From a virus, in IMG/VR virus record IMGVR_UViG_3300032291_000700, positions 1 through 37,122 of that record: DNA of 37,122 bases. The stretch is one strand, 5' to 3'. Made by a program: the position numbers and the translations under genes. The notes under the pieces are model-generated. The model saw only the letters and a list, made by a program, of their open reading frames with translations, had not been told where the DNA came from and did not search any database. The first letter of the stretch is position 1, and each line of letters opens with the position of its first letter. Below, piece by piece: positions 1 through 8,264 of the stretch.

Positions 1-123
1 AAACTGTACTGGTGCAGCACACCAGGGAATCTTAGGATTCAAAAATGACTGAAGAAGTCCAAAACCTAGCGGAAGTTGACTCCGCGCCAGCTCCTGAAGT
101 GACGGCCACCACAGAGACTGTTG
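1..123. repeat. Left copy of 123-bp terminal redundancy
   Basis: These bases are identical to 37000-37122. They contain the short leader and the first codons of the scaffold gene, so the sequence runs without a break from the end of the window into its start. The simplest reading is an assembly overlap of a circular (or circularly permuted) genome of 36,999 bp, not a biological terminal repeat, because the boundary falls inside a gene. Bases 9-25 form a small hairpin (CTGGTG, loop CAGCA, CACCAG) upstream of the scaffold gene, with no T-tract. Confidence 0.95.
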
Positions 124-830
124 AAAATACGCCGGTAGTCGCTGATGAAAGCAACGAACAGCCAGTAGAGGAAAAAAAGTACTCGCAAGCTGAAATCGAC
201 GCAATGATCGGCAAACGCCTCGCAAGAGAGCAACGTAAGTGGGAACGTGAACAAGCGCAACGAGGTGCTGAAAAGCAAATCGTGCCAACCGACCTACCGT
301 CGCCAGACCAGTTCCAGTCGCCGACTGATTACGCGGATTTCATCCGTGCAGAAGCCGACAAGCTAGTCCAGCAACGTGAGGCCGCAAAGCAGCAGTCGCA
401 AGTTCTAGAAAGCTATCAAGAGCGTGAAGAGCAGGCTCGGGATAAATACGATGACTTTGAACAAGTCGCGTACAACCCCAACCTACCGATCACAAACGTG
501 ATGGCAGAGACGATCCAGCATTCAGAAATTGGTCCTGAGTTAGCTTACTACCTCGGCTCCAACCCCAAGGATGCAGAACGCATTTCTCGCTTGACGCCTT
601 TTATGCAGGCGAAAGAGATTGGAAAGATTGAGGCCAAATTGGCTGATAATCCTCCGGTCAAAAAGACAACATCTGCGCCTGCGCCGATTAGTCCAGTAAC
701 TGCACGCTCCACTGGAGCACCGTCTCATGACACTACGGACCCACGCTCTATCAAGAGCATGACGACCTCACAGTGGATTGAAGCCGAACGTGCACGACAG
801 ATTAAAAAGCATCAGGCACAAATCCGCTAA
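45..830 (+). CDS. Scaffolding-protein-like capsid assembly protein
   Basis: 261 residues, directly upstream of the coat gene, which is the usual place for a podovirus scaffold (P22 gp8 is somewhat longer). The N-terminus is acidic and low in complexity (residues 1-45). It is followed by a charged, probably helical segment (KYSQAEIDAMIGKRLAREQR, about 45-64) and a long Glu/Gln/Arg-rich region. The C-terminus is basic (ending RQIKKHQAQIR), as expected for the coat-binding helix-turn-helix end of scaffolds. AGGA lies 7 bases before the ATG. The role is assigned from position, charge pattern and length; no catalytic motif exists to confirm it. The first 79 bases recur at 37044-37122. Confidence 0.8.
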   Translation: MTEEVQNLAEVDSAPAPEVTATTETVENTPVVADESNEQPVEEKKYSQAEIDAMIGKRLAREQRKWEREQAQRGAEKQIVPTDLPSPDQFQSPTDYADFIRAEADKLVQQREAAKQQSQVLESYQEREEQARDKYDDFEQVAYNPNLPITNVMAETIQHSEIGPELAYYLGSNPKDAERISRLTPFMQAKEIGKIEAKLADNPPVKKTTSAPAPISPVTARSTGAPSHDTTDPRSIKSMTTSQWIEAERARQIKKHQAQIR

Positions 831-848
831 CTTTTCAAAGGACTTTAA

Positions 849-2057
849 ATGTCAAACAGCATCTTAACGATCGACATGATCACCCGCAAGGCGCTCGAAA
901 TTCTCGAGAACAACCTTGTTATCACCCGTAACGTCAACCGTCAGTACGACGACAGCTTCGCTGTTGAAGGTGCCAAGATCGGTTCTACTTTGCGTATCCG
1001 TTTGCCCGACCGCGCTCTGGTGACTGACGGCGCCGCCTTGCAAGTGCAAGACGACAACGAACAGTTCACCACCTTGACCGTGTCTAGCCAAAAGCACATC
1101 GGTATCAACTTCACATCTGCTGAATTGACCATGCAATTGGACGACTTCGCTGAGCGTGTGTTGAAGCCTCGTATTAGCCAATTGGCTTCTAGCGTGGACG
1201 CTGACGTGGCCAACTGCTACAAGAGCGTTGGTAACACTGTTGGTACACCTGGCACCACTCCCGCCACTTCTTTGGTTCTGTTGCAAGCCCAACAAAAACT
1301 GAACGAAAACGCAGCCGTGATGTCTCCACGTTACGCTACCGTCAACCCAGCTGCTAACGCAGGTTTGGTTGAAGGCATGAAAGGTTTGTTCAACCCTACC
1401 GACACTATCAGCAAGCAGTTCAAGAACGGCATGATGGGTACTGGCGTGTTGGGCTTTGACGAGATCAACATGTCTCAGTCTATCAAGCAGTTCACCACTG
1501 GTTCGCGTACAGCTACCGGCGGTACAACTTCTGCTGCTGTGACTGCTGAAGGCGCAACTTCTATCTCCATCACTGGAGCTGGTGCCAACACTACCGTCAA
1601 GATCGGCGACGTGTTCACTATCGCTGATTGCTATTCTGTGAACCCACAAACCCGTGAATCCACTGGTTCGTTGTTCCAGTTCGTGGCTACTGCTGACGTG
1701 ACTCTGAACGGCTCTGGCGCTGGCAGCATCACCGTGGCTCCTATCTACTCTGCAACTAACGCCTTGGCTACTGTTGATTCATTGCCTGCAACCAGCAAAG
1801 CTGTTGTGTTCGTGGGTGCTGCTTCTACTCAGTACGCTCAGAACTTGGTGTACCACAAAGATGCGATCTCGTTCGCTACCGCCGACTTGCTGTTGCCACA
1901 AGGCGTGGACATGGCTGCTCGCGCAGTGCACAACGGTATCAGCTTGCGTGTGGTTCGTCAGTACGACATCAACAACGACCGTATGCCTTGCCGTATCGAC
2001 GTGTTGTATGGCTTCAGCACAATCCGCCCACAAATGGCTTGCCGCCTCTGGGGCTAA
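849..2057 (+). CDS. Major capsid (coat) protein, P22 gp5-like
   Basis: 402 residues, close to P22 gp5 (430). The N-terminal stretch (DMITRKALEILENNLVITRN, residues 9-28) is typical of the P22 coat family, which builds the icosahedral head as an HK97-fold shell with an inserted domain. The middle (about 215-320) is rich in Thr/Ser/Gly/Ala, as expected for a beta-type insertion domain. AAAGGACTTTAA precedes the ATG. The gene sits between the scaffold and small beta-rich proteins. Codon choice looks strongly biased (many GCT, AAC, TTG, CGT), as in a highly expressed gene. A UUCG hairpin terminator follows. Confidence 0.88.
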   Translation: MSNSILTIDMITRKALEILENNLVITRNVNRQYDDSFAVEGAKIGSTLRIRLPDRALVTDGAALQVQDDNEQFTTLTVSSQKHIGINFTSAELTMQLDDFAERVLKPRISQLASSVDADVANCYKSVGNTVGTPGTTPATSLVLLQAQQKLNENAAVMSPRYATVNPAANAGLVEGMKGLFNPTDTISKQFKNGMMGTGVLGFDEINMSQSIKQFTTGSRTATGGTTSAAVTAEGATSISITGAGANTTVKIGDVFTIADCYSVNPQTRESTGSLFQFVATADVTLNGSGAGSITVAPIYSATNALATVDSLPATSKAVVFVGAASTQYAQNLVYHKDAISFATADLLLPQGVDMAARAVHNGISLRVVRQYDINNDRMPCRIDVLYGFSTIRPQMACRLWG

Positions 2058-2065
2058 TCTGAAAC

Positions 2066-2087
2066 GGGGCTTCGGCCCCTTTCTTTG
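2066..2087 (+). terminator. UUCG-tetraloop terminator after coat gene
   Basis: GGGGC (2066-2070), loop TTCG, GCCCC (2075-2079), then TTTCTTTG. The C(UUCG)G closure makes this short hairpin unusually stable. It may end part of the transcription or protect the coat mRNA 3' end before the next small structural gene. Confidence 0.75.
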
Positions 2088-2111
2088 TAACTTTTTTAAA
2101 GGACTTTTATC

Positions 2112-2519
2112 ATGGCATTACCTAACGGCGCAGGCGGTTACCAAGTTGGTGACGGCAACCTCTCTGAACTCATCATGGGTTACGCAGCGACTCCTCAAAC
2201 CGCTACATCTACAGCAACTTTGACAGCTGCTCAAGTGACTGGCGGTATCTTGGTCGCTAACCCCAGCACTTCTGCTGCTACTTACACTTTGCCCACTGCT
2301 GCATCTATCGATGCAATTGTGTCTAGCGCTAAAGTTGGTAGCACATTTGAGCTGATCGTTGTCAACACTGGCACCTCTTCTGGTACCGTGACTTTGGCAA
2401 CTGCAACTGGCATCAGCGATGGCGGCAACGCTTTTGTGGCTGTTGCTGTTACCTCTAGCGCCCAGTTTACATTCCGTAAAACTGGCGACGCTGCTTGGTC
2501 TGTCTACAAGACAGCCTAA
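2112..2519 (+). CDS. Small beta-rich structural protein, possible head decoration protein
   Basis: 135 residues, almost entirely Thr/Ser/Ala/Val/Gly with few charges, predicted to be beta-strand rich. It lies directly after the coat gene and is boxed between two UUCG terminators, and its codon bias resembles that of the coat gene. Position and composition suggest an abundant capsid surface (decoration) protein, but I see no motif that proves it. AAAGGACTTTTATC precedes the ATG, a spacer very like that of the coat gene. Confidence 0.6.
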   Translation: MALPNGAGGYQVGDGNLSELIMGYAATPQTATSTATLTAAQVTGGILVANPSTSAATYTLPTAASIDAIVSSAKVGSTFELIVVNTGTSSGTVTLATATGISDGGNAFVAVAVTSSAQFTFRKTGDAAWSVYKTA

Positions 2520-2526
2520 ACCTAAG

Positions 2527-2549
2527 TGGGCCCTTCGGGGCCCATTTTT
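2527..2549 (+). terminator. UUCG-tetraloop intrinsic terminator
   Basis: TGGGCCC (2527-2533), loop TTCG, GGGCCCA (2538-2544), followed immediately by TTTTT (2545-2549). This is the most canonical of the three UUCG hairpins that separate the coat and small structural genes. Confidence 0.85.
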
Positions 2550-2561
2550 AAAGGAAACATC

Positions 2562-2972
2562 ATGCCATCAAATACCAAACCAACAGGTGTTGCGTATCTG
2601 GACCCTGAATTCAGCACATGCTACGCAACTGAAGAATTGGGCTACGCTCCCGCGGCACAAGGCACAGTGACACAGGCAACTAGCAAGTCTACTGCCGTTA
2701 CTTTGAACAAGTCTGCTGGCCGTATCACAATGAACAACGCGTCTTTGGCTACCGCTACTAACGCTACGTTCACTTTGAACAACAGCCTGATCAGCGCAAA
2801 CGACACCGTGATTTTGACAATCTCTGGTGGCCAAGCTACTCCAGGCTCTTACAACGTGTTTGCTAACGCCCTTGATACAGGCACCGTCAGCATCACTTTG
2901 CGAAACATTTCAGGCGGCTCGCTGTCTGAAGCTGTGGTTATTAACTTCGCTGTTCTCCACTGCGCGGTTTAA
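2562..2972 (+). CDS. Second small structural protein after coat, function unknown
   Basis: 136 residues. The start at 2562 is chosen because AAAGGAAACATC precedes it; an in-frame upstream codon at 2526 lies inside the terminator hairpin. Residues 1-35 include YLDPEF and CYATEELGY. The rest is a Thr/Ser/Asn-rich beta-type domain (about 45-136) with hydrophobic alternation. The composition is like that of the preceding protein, so both may sit on the capsid surface or at a vertex. I recognise no named family. Confidence 0.6.
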   Translation: MPSNTKPTGVAYLDPEFSTCYATEELGYAPAAQGTVTQATSKSTAVTLNKSAGRITMNNASLATATNATFTLNNSLISANDTVILTISGGQATPGSYNVFANALDTGTVSITLRNISGGSLSEAVVINFAVLHCAV

Positions 2973-2974
2973 TT

Positions 2975-2994
2975 GATGGGGCTTCGGCCCCGTC
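2975..2994 (+). terminator. UUCG-tetraloop hairpin
   Basis: GGGGC (2978-2982), loop TTCG, GCCCC (2987-2991), extended by GA/TC pairs at 2975-2976 and 2993-2994 around a G-T pair. Only a weak T-tract follows (GTCTTC), so it is probably leaky or acts as an mRNA 3'-end stabiliser. Confidence 0.6.
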
Positions 2995-3007
2995 TTCAAG
3001 GAAATAA

Positions 3008-3190
3008 ATGCCAATCATCTACATGAAACATGATGTTCATGGCGCCAAGGTGGCGAACATGGAAGCTGAAGCAGTTGCAGATGAAGCAAACGGCTGGGTG
3101 CGCTATACTCTAGACACGCCTGTTGAGGTGGTTCCTGTAAACGTGCTGGAAGTCAAACGCCGTAGAAAAGTAGATACAGAAGAGGCTTAA
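3008..3190 (+). CDS. Small conserved-looking phage protein, unknown
   Basis: 60 residues: a compact N-terminal half (MPIIYMKHDVHGAKVANMEA) and a basic/acidic tail (EVKRRRKVDTEEA). AAGGAAATAA precedes the ATG. Short proteins with a similar opening are common between coat and gp4-like genes in podoviruses, but their role is unknown. It ends 2 bases before the next gene. Confidence 0.6.
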   Translation: MPIIYMKHDVHGAKVANMEAEAVADEANGWVRYTLDTPVEVVPVNVLEVKRRRKVDTEEA

Positions 3191-3192
3191 AT

Positions 3193-3906
3193 ATGGCCAC
3201 ATACACAGCTGGCGATCAGATCAATCGAGCCCTGCGTCTGCTGGGTGTTCTCGCCGAAGGTGAAACGCCTTCCGCCGCCATGTCTCAAGATGCTTTGACC
3301 GCGTTCGACCAAATGGTCGACAGCTGGAACACAGAGCGTCTGTCTGTCTTTTCCACCCAAGATCAAATCTTTACGTGGCCGGCCAGCACTATTAACCGCA
3401 CGCTGGGCCCATCGGGTGACTTTGTCGGCCTGCGCCCCGTTTTGCTTGATGATGCTACGTACTTCAAAGCGCCCAACGGCGTGTCGTACGGCATTAAAAT
3501 GATCAACCAGCAGCAGTACAACGGTATTGCTGTTAAGAATGTGACGTCCACCTACCCGCAAGTTATGTGGGTCAACATGACGTTTCCTGACATTGAGATA
3601 TATCTCTACCCTAAGCCTACGCAAGAGTTAGAGTTTCACTTTGTGTCGGTGGAAAAGCTAAGCCAGCCAGCCACATTGGTGACCGAGCTGCACTTTCCGC
3701 CAGGCTACATGCGCGCGTTTACGTACAACTTGGCCATGGAAATTGCGCCTGAGTACGGCATCGAGCCCAGTCCCCAAGTCCAACGCATTGCGATGACTTC
3801 CAAGCGCAACCTGAAGCGCATCAACAACCCAGATGACGTGATGGCAGTGCCGTACGCTTTGGTGGCCAACCGTCAACGATTCAACATCTACGCGGGTAAC
3901 TACTGA
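3193..3906 (+). CDS. Tail accessory factor, P22 gp4-like
   Basis: 237 residues. In P22, gp4 closes the portal after DNA packaging and forms the first ring of the tail machine. The N-terminus (AGDQINRALRLLGVLAEGET, residues 6-25) and the following QDALTAFDQMVDSWN segment are characteristic of the gp4-like packaged-DNA stabilisation family, which is mostly helical. It is longer than P22 gp4 (166). The order portal, scaffold, coat, gp4, gp10 is conserved here, which supports the call. It overlaps the next gene by one base (TGATGG). Confidence 0.8.
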   Translation: MATYTAGDQINRALRLLGVLAEGETPSAAMSQDALTAFDQMVDSWNTERLSVFSTQDQIFTWPASTINRTLGPSGDFVGLRPVLLDDATYFKAPNGVSYGIKMINQQQYNGIAVKNVTSTYPQVMWVNMTFPDIEIYLYPKPTQELEFHFVSVEKLSQPATLVTELHFPPGYMRAFTYNLAMEIAPEYGIEPSPQVQRIAMTSKRNLKRINNPDDVMAVPYALVANRQRFNIYAGNY

Positions 3907-5348
3907 TGGATTCCCCGATCCTTGGTTCTTCCTATGTGGCCCGCAGCGTCAACGCCGCGGACAACCGCATGGTCAACTTGTTTCCAGAGATCGTGCCAGA
4001 AGCTGGCAAAGAGCCAGCGTTTCTGTCGCGCTGCCCTGGGTTAAAGCGCAAGTCAGCCATTGGCAGCGGCCCCATCCGCGGGCTGTGGAAAGTCAACGAC
4101 ATCATGTACGCCGTGTCGGGCGATACGTTTTACAAGGTTGAGACATATGGCCGCACCCGCCTGAAGGGCACAGCTATTGGCACGGTGACCGGCACAGGCC
4201 CCGTGTCTATGTCTGACAACGGTACGCAAATTTTTATTGCGTGCAACCCTGACGGCTTTATCTACAACACAAGCACTGAGGTGTTTGCTGAAATTACCGA
4301 CCCCGACTTTGCGGGCGCGGTGACGGTTGGCTACATTGACGGCTATTTTGTGTTCAACGAGCCCAACAGCTCGCGTTTCTGGGTCACTGAACTACTTGAC
4401 GGTACGTCGGTAGAGCCGCTGGCTTTTGCAAGCGCTGAAGGCGATCCTGACAACTTGGTGTCGTTAGTTGTAGACCACCGAGAAGTCTGGCTGTTTGGCA
4501 CCAACTCGGTTGAGGTCTGGTACGACGCCGGCACCGCCAACTTCCCTCTCCAGCGCATCCAAGGCGCGTTTAACGAACTGGGCTGCATTGCGCCCTACTC
4601 TGTTGCCAAGATGGACAACAGCGTGTTCTGGCTAGGCGCGGATGCCCGTGGCCGCGGTATTGTTTATCGCACCAACGGCTACAAAGGCCAGCGCATATCT
4701 ACGCACGCCGTCGAGTGGCAAATCCAGCAGTACACGGACATTTCCGACGCGCTGGCGTATACCTACCAGCAAGACGGCCATACGTTTTACGTGCTGATCT
4801 TCCCTACGGCCAACACCACTTGGGTGTATGACGCGGCCACGCAGGCGTGGCATGAGCGCGCGGGCTGGGACAACGGCGAGTTCACTCGCCATCGCTCCAA
4901 CTGCCAAGTGGTCTACAACAATGAAATCATTGTGGGCGACTACGAGAACGGCAATCTGTACGCGTTTGACCTGACTGATTATTCAGACAACGGCGACATT
5001 CAAAAGTGGTTGCGCACATGGCGCGCGCTGCCCACGGGCACCAACAACCTCAAGCGCACATCGCAGCACACATTGCAGATTGATTGCGAGGCGGGCGTAG
5101 GTATTAACGATGGCCAAGGCAGCAACCCACAGATGATGTTGCGCTGGTCAGATGACGGCGGCCACACATGGTCCAACGAACATTGGATGTCGATGGGCAA
5201 GATTGGTGAGTATTACAACCGAGCGTTTGCCCGTCGCATGGGCATGACGCTGAAGCTGCGCGACCGCGTGTATGAGCTGTCAGGCACAGACCCCGTGAAG
5301 ATTGCAATCATGGGCGCGCAACTCAACGTGACGCCTACCAATGCTTGA
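3906..5348 (+). CDS. Tail accessory factor / packaged DNA stabilisation protein, P22 gp10-like
   Basis: 480 residues, nearly the length of P22 gp10 (472), which forms a ring below gp4 and plugs the tail. The N-terminus (DSPILGSSYVARSVNAADNR) followed by MVNLFPEIVPE and FLSRCPGLK is a typical gp10-family opening. The body carries repeated blade-like beta segments with Trp/Gly (for example REVWLFGTNSVEVWY, about 193-207, and TTWVYDAATQAWHE, about 304-317), as in a beta-propeller. ATG overlaps the gp4 stop and the gene end overlaps the next start by 8 bases. Confidence 0.85.
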   Translation: MDSPILGSSYVARSVNAADNRMVNLFPEIVPEAGKEPAFLSRCPGLKRKSAIGSGPIRGLWKVNDIMYAVSGDTFYKVETYGRTRLKGTAIGTVTGTGPVSMSDNGTQIFIACNPDGFIYNTSTEVFAEITDPDFAGAVTVGYIDGYFVFNEPNSSRFWVTELLDGTSVEPLAFASAEGDPDNLVSLVVDHREVWLFGTNSVEVWYDAGTANFPLQRIQGAFNELGCIAPYSVAKMDNSVFWLGADARGRGIVYRTNGYKGQRISTHAVEWQIQQYTDISDALAYTYQQDGHTFYVLIFPTANTTWVYDAATQAWHERAGWDNGEFTRHRSNCQVVYNNEIIVGDYENGNLYAFDLTDYSDNGDIQKWLRTWRALPTGTNNLKRTSQHTLQIDCEAGVGINDGQGSNPQMMLRWSDDGGHTWSNEHWMSMGKIGEYYNRAFARRMGMTLKLRDRVYELSGTDPVKIAIMGAQLNVTPTNA

Positions 5349-5925
5349 CGCGGCCAGCACACGCATACCATCCTCGCGGGTGCCCGTGGTGGATTCGCTT
5401 GGCCAGCTCATGGAGCGGTCGTGGTACAGGTTTTTTACAAACCTGTACAACTATTTTTTGACGCTGCCGTACGGGACTTTTTCAGATACCACAAACCAGA
5501 CCGCCGCGGCCAACACGCCCACGGCAATTACGTTTAACACAACTGGCGTGGCCCGCAACACCGCGGTGGGTACGCCCACGTCGCGGATTGTGTTTAACGC
5601 CGGCGGGCTGACCACGGTGACGTTTAGCGTGCAGTTTACAAACGCTTCGGCAACTGAAGACGCCGTGTATGTCTGGCTGCGCAAGAACGGCGTCGATACT
5701 GCCGCCACGGCCAGCACGGTGACTGTTCCAAAAAAGGTTGGTGCTGTTGACGGCGCGGCCCTTCTGACGGTTAATTTCTATGAAGAATATGAGGCGGGCG
5801 ATTATTTGCAGTTGTACTGGCTGACTGTAGGCGGCTCGGCTCAGATCACGACAATCGCTGCTACCACGTCGCCAGCTAAGCCAGCCTCGCCTGGCGTAAT
5901 GCTAACTGTGAGCCAGATCATATGA
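5341..5925 (+). CDS. Putative tail needle-like protein (gp26 slot) with jelly-roll-like C-terminus
   Basis: 194 residues in the place where P22 encodes the tail needle gp26. Residues 1-45 include a short helical segment (LMERSWYRFFTNLYNYFLTL). The remainder (about 50-194) is a beta-rich domain with Thr/Ala/Val alternation and segments such as VYVWLRKNGVDT and YEAGDYLQLYW, a pattern like TNF/C1q jelly rolls. The needle of phage Sf6 ends in a TNF-like knob, so a short needle with a knob fits. No long coiled coil is visible, so this rests on synteny and fold impression only. Confidence 0.5.
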   Translation: MLDAASTRIPSSRVPVVDSLGQLMERSWYRFFTNLYNYFLTLPYGTFSDTTNQTAAANTPTAITFNTTGVARNTAVGTPTSRIVFNAGGLTTVTFSVQFTNASATEDAVYVWLRKNGVDTAATASTVTVPKKVGAVDGAALLTVNFYEEYEAGDYLQLYWLTVGGSAQITTIAATTSPAKPASPGVMLTVSQII

Positions 5926-6284
5926 GCTTTATTGACCCTAAAATCGTCCATCATTTTGGCGGCGGCGTGTATGCCAAAGAGACGTTTATCCCCGCGGGCA
6001 AGTGGTTGGTGCAACACACGCACAAGTTTGACCATCTGTCAGTGCTGGCCCAAGGCTCGATTGAGCTGGTTGTTGACGGGCAAACGTCTGTTATTCATGC
6101 GCCAGCATGCCTTACTATTGCCGCAGGCAAGCATCACGGCGTAAAATCGCTCACAGATGTAGTTTGGTATTGCATCCATGCTACGGAATGCACGGATGAA
6201 GATGAAGTTGATGATGTAATCATTGCGCCCGTTGACCATCAACAGGTGCATAAAATTGCTCAATGTTTGAGCCAAGGAGTTTAA
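5922..6284 (+). CDS. Cupin-like protein in tail module
   Basis: 120 residues, starting in an ATGA overlap with the preceding gene. Residues 27-46 hold a cupin-type metal motif with H32, H34 and H38 (HTHKFDH) followed by a G-x-I/V strand. A second part contains GKHHGVKS (69-76) with H71/H72. The canonical Glu of cupin motif 1 is not evident. It may be a small metal-binding virion or modifying enzyme. In P22 the equivalent slot holds gp14, to which I see no similarity. Confidence 0.6.
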   Translation: MSFIDPKIVHHFGGGVYAKETFIPAGKWLVQHTHKFDHLSVLAQGSIELVVDGQTSVIHAPACLTIAAGKHHGVKSLTDVVWYCIHATECTDEDEVDDVIIAPVDHQQVHKIAQCLSQGV

Positions 6285-6285
6285 T

Positions 6286-6984
6286 ATGGCATGGATGTTA
6301 CCCGCCGCAATTGCAGCGTCAGGATTTTTAGGCTCTAGCGCTGCAAGCGACGCAGCATCTCAACAAGCAGGCGCTGCGCGAGAGGCTTCCGCGCTTTCTG
6401 ATGCGCAATTTCAGCAAACGCGCCAAGACCAATTGCCGTTTTTGCAGGCTGGTGTTCGCGCGTTAGGAAAACTTGAAAGCGCTGCCGACTACACGCCTTT
6501 TGGTATGGATCAGTTTACCGCTGACCCAGGCTACGCATTCCGGTTGAAAGAAGGTCAAAAAGCACTTGACGCCCAAGCAGCTGCCCGTGGCGGTCTGATT
6601 TCTGGCAACGCATTGCGTGCTGCTGTTGGGTACGGGCAAGAAATGGGTTCGCAAGAATACATGAATGCTTTTAACCGTTATCAACAAGAACGTGCCGCAA
6701 GATTGCAACCTTTGCAATCATTGGCTGGCGTTGGTCAAACTACATCAGCTAACCTTGGGGCTGCTGGTGCGGCTAATGCCAACACAATGGGCAACTATTT
6801 GACTGGCGGCGCAGCTGCCGGCGCGGCAGGAAGAGTTGGTGCGGCAAACGCAATTACAAGCGGCGTGGGCACGTATTTAAACTACAACCAAGGCAATAAT
6901 TTGGTGGCTGCTTTAAGCAGAAACCGCCCTGCCGCAACAGGACAATTTGAAGCCGACATCAACACATACGGCTTTGACCGCTAA
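6286..6984 (+). CDS. Ejection / DNA transfer protein, P22 gp7-like
   Basis: 232 residues, matching P22 gp7 (229). The N-terminus is hydrophobic (MLPAAIAASGFLGSSAASDA), followed by a Gln/Ala-rich helix (FQQTRQDQLPFLQAGVRALG) and PGYAFRLKEGQKALDAQAAA. The C-terminal part is Ala/Gly/Asn rich with TGGAAAGAAGRVGAAN. Such proteins are packaged inside the head and pass into the cell envelope to form the DNA conduit. It is the first of three consecutive ejection-protein-like genes. GCCAAGGAGTTTAAT precedes the ATG. Confidence 0.75.
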   Translation: MAWMLPAAIAASGFLGSSAASDAASQQAGAAREASALSDAQFQQTRQDQLPFLQAGVRALGKLESAADYTPFGMDQFTADPGYAFRLKEGQKALDAQAAARGGLISGNALRAAVGYGQEMGSQEYMNAFNRYQQERAARLQPLQSLAGVGQTTSANLGAAGAANANTMGNYLTGGAAAGAAGRVGAANAITSGVGTYLNYNQGNNLVAALSRNRPAATGQFEADINTYGFDR

Positions 6985-6993
6985 GGAATAAAC

Positions 6994-8262
6994 ATGGCTC
7001 TCGATCCATCAATTGCACTTGGCGTTAAGCCACTTGAAGTGGCTAACCCTGTGAATCAGTTTGCGCAAATGACGCAGCTTCAAGGTTTGCAGCAGGCAAA
7101 TCAGCTTAACGAATTGAAAATGCAAGAGGCGCAAGCGGCAAGCGAAGAGCGCAACGCTTTGCGCCAGCTTAACCCTGCAAACGCAGATTACGAAAACCAG
7201 TTGTTTAAGGTAAACCCACAGCTGGGTATTCAATACCGCAAAGAACGCACAGCCGCAGAAGCGCAAGCTGCTACAGCGGCAAACCAAAAAGTGACGGCTG
7301 CTGCGGAAAAGCAAAAAATGCTTGGCCAAGCATGGCGGGATATCAGCGGTCGCCCATCAGACGCCAACATCATCGCGCATCTAGAAGACATTCAATCGTC
7401 GCCTTTGTTTAGTGAGCAAGAAAAAGCATCTACTGAAAAACGCACTCAAGCGCTTTTAGCAATGCCTGTTGCTGAACGTAAAGAATTCCTAGAACGAATG
7501 GGCGCGTCTGGCAGTGATTACACATCTCGCGCAACTAACGCAGCTACTGTTGCCGCGACAATTCGCGGTCAAGATATGCTTGACACACGCGACAAACAAC
7601 GCATTGCGTTGGAACGCGAGCGCGTTGGCTTAGAAAAAGAACGTGTTCAGTTAACTAAAGATGAAGCTGAACGCAAACGGTTGGAAAAAGACGTAAAACC
7701 TTTGACAGAATCGCAAGCTATTAAGTTGCGTGAGAACGTATCTAAGGATTACAAGTCAGCTACCACTACGCTGTCTCAAATGGATGATTTACTTGACTCT
7801 ATTGACGCGGTTAAAACAGCGCCAGGTTTGTCAGCAGCTACAGGCTACACCGGAAAATATGTCCCTTCATTCTCGGAAGGTAAAGCTGCTCAAGCTGAAA
7901 CACGTCTTGCTAATTTGCGCGGTAAAGTGACCGCGCTAGGTAAATCAACCGCGGCTATGTCGGGGGCAATTGGTTCAATTGCTAACCAAGAATGGAAAAT
8001 TCTTGCGGATCAAATTGCTGTGTTGGACGAAGTTAAAGGTAAAGGCCCGTTGCTTGAGCAGATTGCATTGGTTGAGCAACAAGCAATAGGTGCAAGGGAT
8101 CGAATCCGCGACGCGTACGAAAAAACAAGGTCTGAAGATTTTGAGCGATTCCCGCAGTTCCGCGATCTGCCCGCTAACCGAGAGCGCAAAAAGCCAGCAA
8201 CGCCTGGCGCTGCACCCGCCACCGCGCCTAACATTGACGCTTTACTTGATAAGTACAAATAA
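6994..8262 (+). CDS. Ejection protein, P22 gp20-like (by position), helical
   Basis: 422 residues (P22 gp20 is 471). The protein is mostly alpha-helical and charged. There is a Gln/Ala/Glu-rich region at about 20-110, a long heptad-like stretch (RIALERERVGLEKERVQLTK, about 203-222), and a second helical region to about 380. The C-terminus is Pro/Ala rich and ends IDALLDKYK. Placement between the gp7-like and gp16-like genes gives the assignment. It ends 2 bases before the next gene. Confidence 0.65.
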   Translation: MALDPSIALGVKPLEVANPVNQFAQMTQLQGLQQANQLNELKMQEAQAASEERNALRQLNPANADYENQLFKVNPQLGIQYRKERTAAEAQAATAANQKVTAAAEKQKMLGQAWRDISGRPSDANIIAHLEDIQSSPLFSEQEKASTEKRTQALLAMPVAERKEFLERMGASGSDYTSRATNAATVAATIRGQDMLDTRDKQRIALERERVGLEKERVQLTKDEAERKRLEKDVKPLTESQAIKLRENVSKDYKSATTTLSQMDDLLDSIDAVKTAPGLSAATGYTGKYVPSFSEGKAAQAETRLANLRGKVTALGKSTAAMSGAIGSIANQEWKILADQIAVLDEVKGKGPLLEQIALVEQQAIGARDRIRDAYEKTRSEDFERFPQFRDLPANRERKKPATPGAAPATAPNIDALLDKYK

Positions 8263-8264
8263 AT

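Noticed and set aside
864-1649. 261-residue antisense frame over the coat gene
   Set aside because: It is a shadow of the codon-biased coat gene, with His/Val/Cys-rich nonsense composition and no ribosome site or neighbours.
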